The translations under genes and the position numbers were made by a program. This document shows positions 1 to 8,200 of a DNA stretch of 64,000 bases, piece by piece; within the stretch, counting starts at the first letter, position 1, and each line of letters starts with the position of its first letter. The DNA comes from Caulobacter hibisci. GTDB lineage: Bacteria; Pseudomonadota; Alphaproteobacteria; Caulobacterales; Caulobacteraceae. The stretch is taken from positions 62,001 through 126,000 of the forward strand of contig NZ_JADWOX010000003.1 of NCBI RefSeq assembly GCF_016135805.1, given 5' to 3'. Below the pieces are notes generated by a model. That model saw only the letters and a list, made by a program, of their open reading frames with translations. It was not told the origin of the DNA and did not search any database.

Positions 1-1412
1 TCGCTTGCGGCCAGCTGGTCACGCGAACGAGCCAGCAGGCGATCGGCCATCGGCGCATCGACGGCGCTGGCCGAGGCGCGCACCACGAACCGCCCTTCGC
101 GCAGCACCCGGGTCAGGACGTCCGGCGAGGGCACGGTTTCCACGTCGGCGGCGATTTCGGGGTAGAGCACTTCGGGCGGCAGCCAAAGGCGAGCCTGGGC
201 GAACACCGGCTTGCCCTGCAGACGACCGGCGCGGAATTCGCGCTCGAGGCCCGAGACGTCGTTCCAGAAGTAGTGGCCCATGTTCGGGATGTAGCCCGAA
301 AGGATGGTCAGCACCTTGGACTTGGCGCGATAGGCCGCGACCTCGTCGCGGCGATTGAGACAGATGCTGAAATAATGCCGCATCAGATCGGCGAAGGCGA
401 AGCCGATGCACCAGTTGCGGTTGTCGTGCAGAATGATGTTCTGGCGGATGAACCAGACGTAGGAGATGCCGCCGCCCCAGCCGGCGTTGCCGACCAGGAT
501 CATGGGGGCTTCGTCGTCGAACACCTCGTAGACCACCGGCATGAAGCCGCCCGCCGCGAGCGGGATGGACGCCTGCGCGGTGACCTTGCGACCGGTCACC
601 GGCGAGATGAACGAGAGTTCGCCATCGCGGATGATCATGGTCTGGAACAGGTGCTGGGTCTTGGGATAACCCATCAGGCCGGTTTCGACGTGACGATCAC
701 GCTCGAAGGCGAAGTCGTATCCGGAATCCTCCAGCAGCGCGCGGGCCAGAACCGGGTCGACCCCGGCCCCGATCAGCTGGTCGCGCTGATAATAGATTTC
801 GTCCTGGCTGACATAGATCGCGTGCTCCCGCACCGCCGCGGCCAGGTCGTCGCCCGGAACGACGGGAGACGGCAGCTCCGGACGCGAACCGTGAACCGGT
901 CGCGCGCCGAGGATATGGCCGAAGACGAACTCGCCGAGATCCGCCCCGACATTGCGGCCGGCGTTCTGCGCGTAGGCCACGGTGTCAATGCGCCGGTAGC
1001 TGAGACCCGACACCACCACCGAGCCGGCCTTGCAATAGAGACGCACCTCCAGCGGGCTGTCGAAAGACAGCGCGACCGGCAGTTCGCCGGCCTCGGCCGA
1101 CGGGTCGAGCTCGACCGAATTGAGGTGGTGCTGGACCAGCCCCGCCTCGAATTGCAGGACCGAGCCGGGGGAGGCCGAATAGGCGAGGTCGAAAACGTAG
1201 AACCCGGGCTCGAGGTCGAGCTTCTCGGTGTAGAACACCCAGCCTTCGCCTGAGTGCTCGATACCCGCCGCCCCGAGCTTGCCCCGCACGGTCGGCACGA
1301 CCACCGCCTCAAGGGCTATGGCGGATCCATTTTTCACGACCAAAGTCTCCTTGCGCGAAGGGCGCGCCCCGTTCAGGAGCGCGCCGATCTTGCGCTGCAA
1401 TCCGCTCAGCAT
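1..1412 (-). CDS. Hypothetical protein of the surface polysaccharide operon, partial
   Basis: The frame is open from an ATG at 1412 to the window edge (about 470 codons) with no stop, so the C-terminus lies outside. I do not recognise the family. The first ~25 residues are basic. Residues ~25-170 alternate hydrophobic and polar residues like a beta-sandwich. The middle is rich in aromatics (GHYFWND, NWCIGFAFADLM). No signal peptide or membrane span is evident. The start lies 6 nt after the stop of the GDP-mannose-epimerase-like gene, so it is the next cistron of the same operon. A role in glycan assembly is inferred from this context only. Confidence 0.7.
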   Translation of the reverse strand, partial: MLSGLQRKIGALLNGARPSRKETLVVKNGSAIALEAVVVPTVRGKLGAAGIEHSGEGWVFYTEKLDLEPGFYVFDLAYSASPGSVLQFEAGLVQHHLNSVELDPSAEAGELPVALSFDSPLEVRLYCKAGSVVVSGLSYRRIDTVAYAQNAGRNVGADLGEFVFGHILGARPVHGSRPELPSPVVPGDDLAAAVREHAIYVSQDEIYYQRDQLIGAGVDPVLARALLEDSGYDFAFERDRHVETGLMGYPKTQHLFQTMIIRDGELSFISPVTGRKVTAQASIPLAAGGFMPVVYEVFDDEAPMILVGNAGWGGGISYVWFIRQNIILHDNRNWCIGFAFADLMRHYFSICLNRRDEVAAYRAKSKVLTILSGYIPNMGHYFWNDVSGLEREFRAGRLQGKPVFAQARLWLPPEVLYPEIAADVETVPSPDVLTRVLREGRFVVRASASAVDAPMADRLLARSRDQLAAS

Positions 1413-1418
1413 CGACCG

Positions 1419-2384
1419 TTACTGATTGCGCTTAACCTGCGCTTCGATCCACTCGTAAGTCTTCTCGAGCCCCTCGCGCAGCGAATGGCTCGGAGCCCAG
1501 CCCAGGGCGCTTTGGATGAGTCGATTGTCCGAATTGCGACCACGAACGCCGACCGGACCCGGAATGTGGTTCTTGGTGATCGACTTGCCGGCGATGTCGG
1601 AAACCAGGTCGACCAACTGGTCGATCGTCACCATCTCCTCCGACCCGATGTTGACCGGGCTGGTGAAGTCCGAACGCGCCAGTCGCAGGGTGCCCTCGAC
1701 GCATTCGTCGACGAACAGGAACGAGCGAGTCTGCTTGCCGTCGCCCCAGATGTCGATGGTGTCGCCCGACTTGGCCATCGCGATCTTGCGGCAGATCGCG
1801 GCCGGAGCCTTCTCGCGACCACCCGTCCAGGTGCCTTGCGGGCCGAAGATGTTGTGGTAGCGCGCGACGCGGGCCTGGATGCGGCGGTTGCGGTTGTACG
1901 TCAGGAAGAGACGCTCGCTGAACAACTTTTCCCAGCCGTATTCGCTGTCCGGCGCGGCCGGATAGGCCGAGTCCTCGGCGCAGTTGGGATTGTCCGGGTC
2001 TTCCTGGTTGTAGGCCGGGTACATGCAGGCCGACGACGAATAGAATATCCGCGGGCAGGCGCGCTTGTACGCCGCGTCGAGGACATTGAGGTTGATCGTC
2101 GCCGAATTGTGCATGATGTCGGCGTCGTTCTCACCCGTGAAGATGAACCCGGCGCCGCCCATGTCGGCCGCCAGCTGGTAAATCTCGTCGAACGGGCGGT
2201 CGATCACCGAGCGGGTCAGTTGCTGATCGCGCAGATCGCCGACGACAAAGTCATCAGCTTCATTGTCGAAGTACTCGTGAAACTTCAGATCGACGCCGCG
2301 AACCCAGAAGCCCTCAGACTTCAGACGTCGAACCAAATGTCCACCGATAAAACCGCCGGCTCCGCACACCAATGCCGTCTTCAT
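1419..2384 (-). CDS. GDP-mannose 3,5-epimerase-like NAD-dependent epimerase
   Basis: This 321-residue extended SDR protein closely resembles plant GDP-mannose 3,5-epimerase, which converts GDP-D-mannose to GDP-L-galactose or GDP-L-gulose. An N-terminal Rossmann glycine motif (CGAGGFIGGH) binds NAD. The family's catalytic residues are visible: Cys in SSACMYP, the Y-x3-K pair in YGWEKL, and Lys in GGREKAPAA. The C-terminal VGVRGRNSDN stretch is also characteristic. I chose ATG 2384 because GGGA lies about 6 nt upstream; a GTG at 2402 is also in frame but has no ribosome-binding site. A GDP-mannose-making enzyme is encoded at 21.5 kb, so the substrate is probably available. The exact product cannot be read from sequence. 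Confidence 0.85.
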   Translation of the reverse strand: MKTALVCGAGGFIGGHLVRRLKSEGFWVRGVDLKFHEYFDNEADDFVVGDLRDQQLTRSVIDRPFDEIYQLAADMGGAGFIFTGENDADIMHNSATINLNVLDAAYKRACPRIFYSSSACMYPAYNQEDPDNPNCAEDSAYPAAPDSEYGWEKLFSERLFLTYNRNRRIQARVARYHNIFGPQGTWTGGREKAPAAICRKIAMAKSGDTIDIWGDGKQTRSFLFVDECVEGTLRLARSDFTSPVNIGSEEMVTIDQLVDLVSDIAGKSITKNHIPGPVGVRGRNSDNRLIQSALGWAPSHSLREGLEKTYEWIEAQVKRNQ

Positions 2385-2524
2385 AATGTTCCCAATCGAC
2401 ACTTAGTGGAAATTCACACGTTTGGTTGGCCTTGTAGAGCGCGTCCGATCGCATTGCAACAAGGTTGTCCCGCGCTCCGCACTCGCCTCGAAACCCCTCC
2501 GAGACGAGCGCCGATCACGTCATT

Positions 2525-3487
2525 TCAGGCGAAAAGATGGGCGTAGCGCAGCCGGTTTTCACGGTACCAGGCGACGATCTCGCCGATGGTGTCGCCGAGG
2601 CTGCGCGTCTGCCGCCAGCCCAGCGCCGACAGCTTGTCGGCGTTCACGGCGTAGCGGAAATCGTTGAACGGACGATCCTCGACGAACCGAGTCGCGCTGG
2701 CCGCGTCGATGCCCAGAGCCTTGGCGATCATGTCGAGCACCTGGAGGTTGGTGTACTCCTCCTCGGAGCCGACGTTGTAGATCTCGCCCAGCTCGCCCTT
2801 CTCCAGCACGGTCACGATGGCTTCGGCGAAATCCTGGGCCGCGAGATAGCGGCGGCGGTTCTGGCCGGTGCCGTGGATCGTGAACTCCTTGCCCAGGATG
2901 CCCAGCATGCTGAACTTGGGGATGATCTTCTCGGGAAACTGGCGGATCCCGAAGATGTTGTTCGCCCGCATGATGATGATGGGCATGTTGAACGAGTGGA
3001 TGTAGCCGTTGGCGATCATGTCCGCGGCCGCCTTCGAGGCCGAGTACGGATTGGTCGGGTTCAGCGCATCGGTCTCGGTGTGGCGGCCTTCGCGCGTTTC
3101 GCCATACACCTCGTCGGTCGAGATGTGGATGAAGCGCTTGACCTTGTTCACGCGGCTGGCCTCGAGCAGCGAGTGGGTGCCCAGAGCGTTGGAGCGGGTG
3201 AACGGCAGGGAATTGCCGAACGAATTGTCGACGTGGCTTTCGGCCGCCAGGTGGATCACGCAGTCGACGCCGCGGGTCAGCTTGGTGCAGATGTCGAAGT
3301 CGCACAGATCCGCCACGTGCAGGGTCCGCAGGCCCGGCTCAAGGATCGGCGCGATATTGTTGAAGTCAGCCGCATAGGTCATCTTGTCGATGATATCGAT
3401 GCGCGCCGTCGGATATTCACGCGCGATGCGCTCGGCAACGTGAGAGCCAATGAAGCCGGCCCCACCCGTCACGACTATGCTTTGCAC
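2525..3487 (-). CDS. rfbB: dTDP-glucose 4,6-dehydratase-like (RmlB/RfbB family)
   Basis: This 320-residue extended SDR enzyme has the NAD motif GGAGFIGSH near the N-terminus, the dehydratase active-site string STDEVYG and the Y-x3-K motif YSASK. The family removes water from dTDP- or UDP-glucose to give the 4-keto-6-deoxy sugar, the first committed step to deoxysugars such as rhamnose. A dTDP-4-dehydrorhamnose reductase lies at 24.6 kb, so a rhamnose route is plausible. The start overlaps the 3' end of the upstream epimerase gene by 13 nt, indicating translational coupling. Specificity for dTDP- rather than UDP- or CDP-glucose is not proven; the symbol is a family-level name. Confidence 0.82.
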   Translation of the reverse strand: MQSIVVTGGAGFIGSHVAERIAREYPTARIDIIDKMTYAADFNNIAPILEPGLRTLHVADLCDFDICTKLTRGVDCVIHLAAESHVDNSFGNSLPFTRSNALGTHSLLEASRVNKVKRFIHISTDEVYGETREGRHTETDALNPTNPYSASKAAADMIANGYIHSFNMPIIIMRANNIFGIRQFPEKIIPKFSMLGILGKEFTIHGTGQNRRRYLAAQDFAEAIVTVLEKGELGEIYNVGSEEEYTNLQVLDMIAKALGIDAASATRFVEDRPFNDFRYAVNADKLSALGWRQTRSLGDTIGEIVAWYRENRLRYAHLFA

Positions 3488-4284
3488 TTCAAGTTCCTTC
3501 CAATTTCCAAGCAGCGCGAACGCACGTCCCCGACGTGCGCGCTGGTCCAGGCTTTCAACTTTTGGCTATCCAGGAGAAACGCGTCCCGTTCCTCCCAGCT
3601 GTCGCAAATCAATCGACCGGAACCAAACCCCTCGATCAACCACAGAGCCACTCTTCCCAGCTCGACGGACGATCCGCTGCCAAGATTCACAACGCCCGTG
3701 AACTTCTTTGCGGTCAGCTCGGCCAGAACGCACGCGAAATCGTCCACGTGGATGAAATCGCGCCGGGTGAACGGACTGATGTCCAGACGGACGAACCCCT
3801 CCTGCACGAGCGTGCGGCTGGCCGCGCCGAAGAACGATCCCCGTCCGACTTCGTCGCCGTAGACGTTGGCGATCCGGAGGACAGCCAGGCCGGCCAGCGG
3901 CAGCGCCGACAGCGCCGCCTCGGTCAGCGCCTTGTTGACGCCATAGACGTCGGTCGGCGCGATGGGGGCGGTCTCGGTCGCCGGGAAGGGCGCGTGCGCG
4001 CCATATACCTTCCGGCTGCTGAGCATGTAGTAGGTCGCCGGGGCTCCCGAGGCGGCCAGGGCGCGCGCCAGCCGCAGATCGACGTCGAGCGCCTCGTCAT
4101 AGGCGCTGACCCGGTAGCGCGGATCGCAGGCGGCGTTGACCACCGCGTCGAAGCCCGAGAAGTCAACCGCGCCGAAGTCGGCGCCGTAGTGCAGGTCGAC
4201 GACCCCGTCCCCGCGCCCGACCGCGGCCAGGCGGTAGGCTGCGCCGATGAAGCCACTGGTGCCGACCAGAAGAACCCGAACCAT
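3475..4284 (-). CDS. NAD-dependent epimerase/dehydratase, sugar-nucleotide type
   Basis: This 269-residue short extended-SDR protein starts at ATG 4284; the frame is open further upstream, but that part reads as low-complexity arginine-rich sequence. The N-terminus carries a Rossmann motif (VGTSGFIGAA). The middle has SSRKVYG and a YGVNK Y-x3-K catalytic pair. The C-terminus has the FIHVDDFA and NLGSGSS motifs common to sugar-nucleotide epimerases and reductases. It is shorter than typical 4-epimerases and nearer in size to dTDP-4-keto-sugar reductases. It lies 8 nt after the SGNH-like gene and overlaps the RmlB-like gene by 13 nt, so it probably acts on a keto-sugar nucleotide in the same pathway. 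Confidence 0.75.
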   Translation of the reverse strand: MVRVLLVGTSGFIGAAYRLAAVGRGDGVVDLHYGADFGAVDFSGFDAVVNAACDPRYRVSAYDEALDVDLRLARALAASGAPATYYMLSSRKVYGAHAPFPATETAPIAPTDVYGVNKALTEAALSALPLAGLAVLRIANVYGDEVGRGSFFGAASRTLVQEGFVRLDISPFTRRDFIHVDDFACVLAELTAKKFTGVVNLGSGSSVELGRVALWLIEGFGSGRLICDSWEERDAFLLDSQKLKAWTSAHVGDVRSRCLEIGRNLKCKA

Positions 4285-4292
4285 CCGTGACC

Positions 4293-5237
4293 TCAAGCGC
4301 TGGCCGCGGCGGCCAGCTTCTCCGACACGTAGGCGTCGAGGTCGAAGCCCTCGTCGCTGGGAACGTAGGTCATGAACCGCTCGGCCAGTTCGGTGACCAG
4401 GATGTGCGGCGCGACGTTCTCGACGTACTTCCAATCCACCTGGGACGACCAGACGAAATGCACCTCGGCGAAGGTCTCGGCCAGCAGGCCCGTCAGCATG
4501 TGCGGCCGGTATTCGGAAAAGGAGTCGCCGAACAGGATGACCCGCCGCGGATCGACGTCGGGCTTGTCGTTCCTGAACACCACGCTGGAGCCGATGTGCA
4601 TGCCCACGTGATTTTCCTGGCCGGACGCCTCCTTGAAGGCGACCAGGTCGTTCACCGAATGGCGGACGCTGTCCTTCTGCACGTCGCGCATGGAGAACAG
4701 TTCGCTGATCGGCGGGTCGAACTTTCCGCCCAGGTCGAGAACGAGGCTGGCCTCACTGACCGGCCGCTGCAGGAGATCGAGCCGGGCCTCGGCGTTGAGG
4801 TGGTGGCAGAGCAGCTGGTAGGCCGCGAAGGCGCCCTCGAAGGTCCAGTGCGTATCGGTCTTGAAGTAGAGCTTGTGCGCGAACTGCTTCTGCAGCTCGA
4901 AATAAGGCAGCAGGTTGATGAACGACAGCCGCCACCAGTGATGGTGCGGTTCGTTGGCCAGGGCGGCCGCAAGCCGCGCCCCCGGCGCGCCGTCCGGAAT
5001 GGACAGCGGCTTGGGGAAGAACTCCGGATAGACCGACAGCTTCTCGGGCGGCGCCAGGTGATGGTAGCGGATGCCCAGCCCCGCGGCGCGTTCGGCGCGC
5101 GAGCGGATCAGGTCCACCCACGCCCGAACCTTTTCGTGCGGGAAGTGCTCGGGATCCTCGAAATAGCGCATGACGCTGTTGGACCCGCCGGTCAGGAACA
5201 GCCAACCGTCTTCGCCCTGCGTGACGTCGTCGCTCAT
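4293..5237 (-). CDS. AlgX/AlgJ-like SGNH-fold protein (polysaccharide O-acetylation type)
   Basis: This 314-residue protein has the layout of alginate O-acetyltransferase-related proteins. An N-terminal GEDGWLFL block precedes GGSN, the middle has DTHWT (the family's Asp-His motif) and the C-terminal half has GDSFS with the nucleophilic serine. In the alginate system AlgJ and AlgX move acetyl groups onto a polymer in the periplasm. No clear signal peptide is visible here, which is unusual for that role; it may act in the cytoplasm or have a different acceptor. The start is supported by a strong GGGGGAGGGG upstream. It lies 31 nt downstream of the giant glycosyltransferase. Confidence 0.75.
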   Translation of the reverse strand: MSDDVTQGEDGWLFLTGGSNSVMRYFEDPEHFPHEKVRAWVDLIRSRAERAAGLGIRYHHLAPPEKLSVYPEFFPKPLSIPDGAPGARLAAALANEPHHHWWRLSFINLLPYFELQKQFAHKLYFKTDTHWTFEGAFAAYQLLCHHLNAEARLDLLQRPVSEASLVLDLGGKFDPPISELFSMRDVQKDSVRHSVNDLVAFKEASGQENHVGMHIGSSVVFRNDKPDVDPRRVILFGDSFSEYRPHMLTGLLAETFAEVHFVWSSQVDWKYVENVAPHILVTELAERFMTYVPSDEGFDLDAYVSEKLAAAASA

Positions 5238-5268
5238 TGGCGCCCCTCCCCCGAACCGATGCTCGCGA

Positions 5269-8200
5269 TCACGACATCAGCTCCTTGAACTTGGCGTCGT
5301 CGACGATGCGGGCCTGCGGACCTTCGCCGAGCCCGAACTGGGTGTACAGCTCCTGAGCATAGCCGCGGGCGCGCTCGGCGACCTCGGCCGGAACCTCGTG
5401 GCCGCGCAGCACCATGTTCTGCATGGACACGATCTCGCGCAGCTGCGCCTCGCCGAACGAGCCCAGCGTCACGCTGCCGGCGTGACGGCGATGCAGGTTG
5501 AGCGAACGCGAGGTGAAGGCCACCTTGCCGCGCTCGAGCAGCTTCACGTAGACGAACCAATCGCCGGCCACCTTGAACTGCTTGATCTCGTCGAAGTGCT
5601 TGTCGAGCACGTCCAGCAGGACGTCGCGGCGGAAGACCACGCCGCTGACGTTGGGAATGACGTTCTTGATGGCCATGCCGGCGCGAATCTCGTCCAGGCC
5701 TTCGGCGACGTAGGACTGAGTCCAGCGGCCCTGATCCAGGTCGGCGACATAGCCCAGATAATCGTCGGCGAGAATGGAGCCGTCCTGCGCCATTTGCTTG
5801 GACTGGGCGTAGCTCATCACGACGCCCGGGTCGCGGAACGCCTCGATAGTGGCCTCCAGGAATTCCGGATCGGACAGGTCGTCGGCCTCGGCGATCCAGA
5901 CGAGATCACCCTTGGCCTGCGCCACGCCCTTGCGCCACTGGGCGAACACCGAGCCGGAGTTCTGCTCGTTCACCGACAGACGCGCGGCGCTGCGCAGACC
6001 CGGCAGGATGCGCCGGATCTCGGCGACGCTGCCGTCGGTCGACTTGTCGTCCAGAACGATGATCTCGTAGGGCGCAGCCGTCTGGCGATCCACGCTTTCC
6101 AGGCGCTCGACCATGAAGCGCTCGTAGTTGTAGTTCGGCACGACCACCGACACGCGCCCGCGCCCCGGCTGCATCATGTGCAGCAAGTCCTGCACGTAGG
6201 GACCGAAAGCGTAGTCCGACAGCGCCAGCTCCTCGCCGCGCAGACCGATCGCGCGGCGCTGCTCGTCGTCGGCCAGCAGGCTCGTCACCTTGCCGGCGAA
6301 ATCGGCGGCCGAGAAGGCCTCGGCCAGCAGGCCGCCGCCCGAGCGCAGGAGATCGACGAAGCCGCCGGCCCCCTCGAAGCCCACGGCCGGCGTACCGGCC
6401 TCCAGCGACTCCAGCAGCACCATCGGGAAGGGATCCTCCCGCGAGGTCAGGGCGAAGACGTCGGCGCCGGCGTAGAAATCGTCGGTGTCCGACTGGAAGC
6501 CGACGAACATCACCTGACGTTCCAGGCCCGCTTCGGCGACCAGGGCCCGCGCCTCGGCTTCCATCTTCGCCTCGAGCAGCCCCAGCCAGGCGAAAACCGC
6601 CTTCGGCCGCGCCGCGATCACGTCGATGGCCGCCTTGACGAACAGGTCGACGCCCTTGCGGCGATCACCATAGCCCACGCCAATGACCACCTCGGCGTCG
6701 GCCGCCAGGCCGAGCCGCTTGCGCAGGCGGAGGGCCGCCTCGGCCCGCTCCGCGGGCGTGCGGGACGCATTGCGCTTGAAGTTGCCCTGCGGCCGGATCA
6801 CGGCCTTTTTGGCGGGCAGTTCAGCAAAGCTTTCGAAGCTGGCCTTGACCGTCTCCGACGGGAAGACCACGACCTCGGCCTCGGCGGCGATCGTCGCGAC
6901 ATGGCGCTCGAGCTTGTAGTCGCTGATGATGCCGGCCAGTTCGTGGATCAGCGCAACGGTGCGCATGCCCGCCCGCGAGGCCACGCCCAGGAACAGGCCC
7001 GCGACGCTGGTGCTGGTCAGCGCGGCGTGCACGCCGTCGGCCTTCAGGCGCGCACACAGGGCCTGGGCCTCCATGCCTTCCGGATTCAGGCCCGAGAAGT
7101 CGTGCAGCACGCCGTAGCGGGCGAACTCCGTCTTCAAAGGCCCGTCGCCCAGGGTGACGATATCGAGGTGGCAGCCCAGTTCGGTGGCCAGGGTCTTGAT
7201 GATGTTCAGCGTCAGGAACTGCGCGCCGTGCAGGTAGCAGTCGTGCGTGACGACCATCAGGCGCTGGCCCAGCAGTTCGCCCTGCACGGTTTCCATGGCC
7301 TCGCGGGTGGCCTGCAGCCAGGCGTAGCCATAGCGCTCGTCCGGCTCCAGGTGGGCGCCTTCGGCCCACTCGTTCCAGGCGTTGACGAACACCAGGCGCT
7401 GGCTCGGCTCGCTGAAGCGCTCGACGGTGTCGCGGACCGCGTTGGTCAGCCAGTCCTTGTAGAGCGCCGGCGTCGAGCCGGCGAAGACCGCGCCCTTGCC
7501 CTTGCGGCGCGCTTCATTGTCCCAGCTGGGGAACACGCCGCGATACAGCGGATAGCTGGGCTCGGCGTAGGTCTGGCTGCGCTCGGGATAGACCGTGTAG
7601 TCGTACACCACTCCGGAGAAGTCCGGATTGATGCGCTCGATGTGGTCGGTGATGTTCGGCGGGGCGGTGTTGTTGGGCGGGAACTCGATCGCCGCGTCGA
7701 AGTCGTAGACGCCCGGATCGACGGCCTCGAACGACTGCACGTAGGCCAGGTGAATCTCGCCGACGCCGTTCTTACGGCACCAGTCGCGCCAGCGCCCCGC
7801 CGTCGCCACGGGATCGGGCAGCAGGTTGGGCCGATAAACGATCAGCATCGGCTTGCCGTTCACCCGAATGTATTTCGGATTGCGCAGGTACTGGGCCGCA
7901 TGGGCGATGAACGCCAGGTCGTCCTCGGGCGAATGGTCCTGGGCGATCAGAAGTTCCTGGTCCAGCCCGTCCCAGCGACGGCTCCAGTTCTCGTTCGCCC
8001 AACAGATGACGAACGGCTTGGAGATATCTTCGTTCTCCGCGTACTGGATCAGCGGCGTTTCGAGCAACGTCTTGCCGGCGAACCAGTAGAAATAGAAGCA
8101 GAAGCCGGAAACGCCGTAGAGATCGGCCAGCTCGGCCTGGCGCTTCTGAACCTGGGGATCACGCAGATCGTAATAGCCCAGCTCGCCGGGAACGTGCGGC

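Noticed and set aside
273..2546. Two plus-strand frames in the first 2.5 kb
   Set aside because: They are antisense to the epimerase-like gene and to the partial protein that is open to the window edge, both of which read as proteins.
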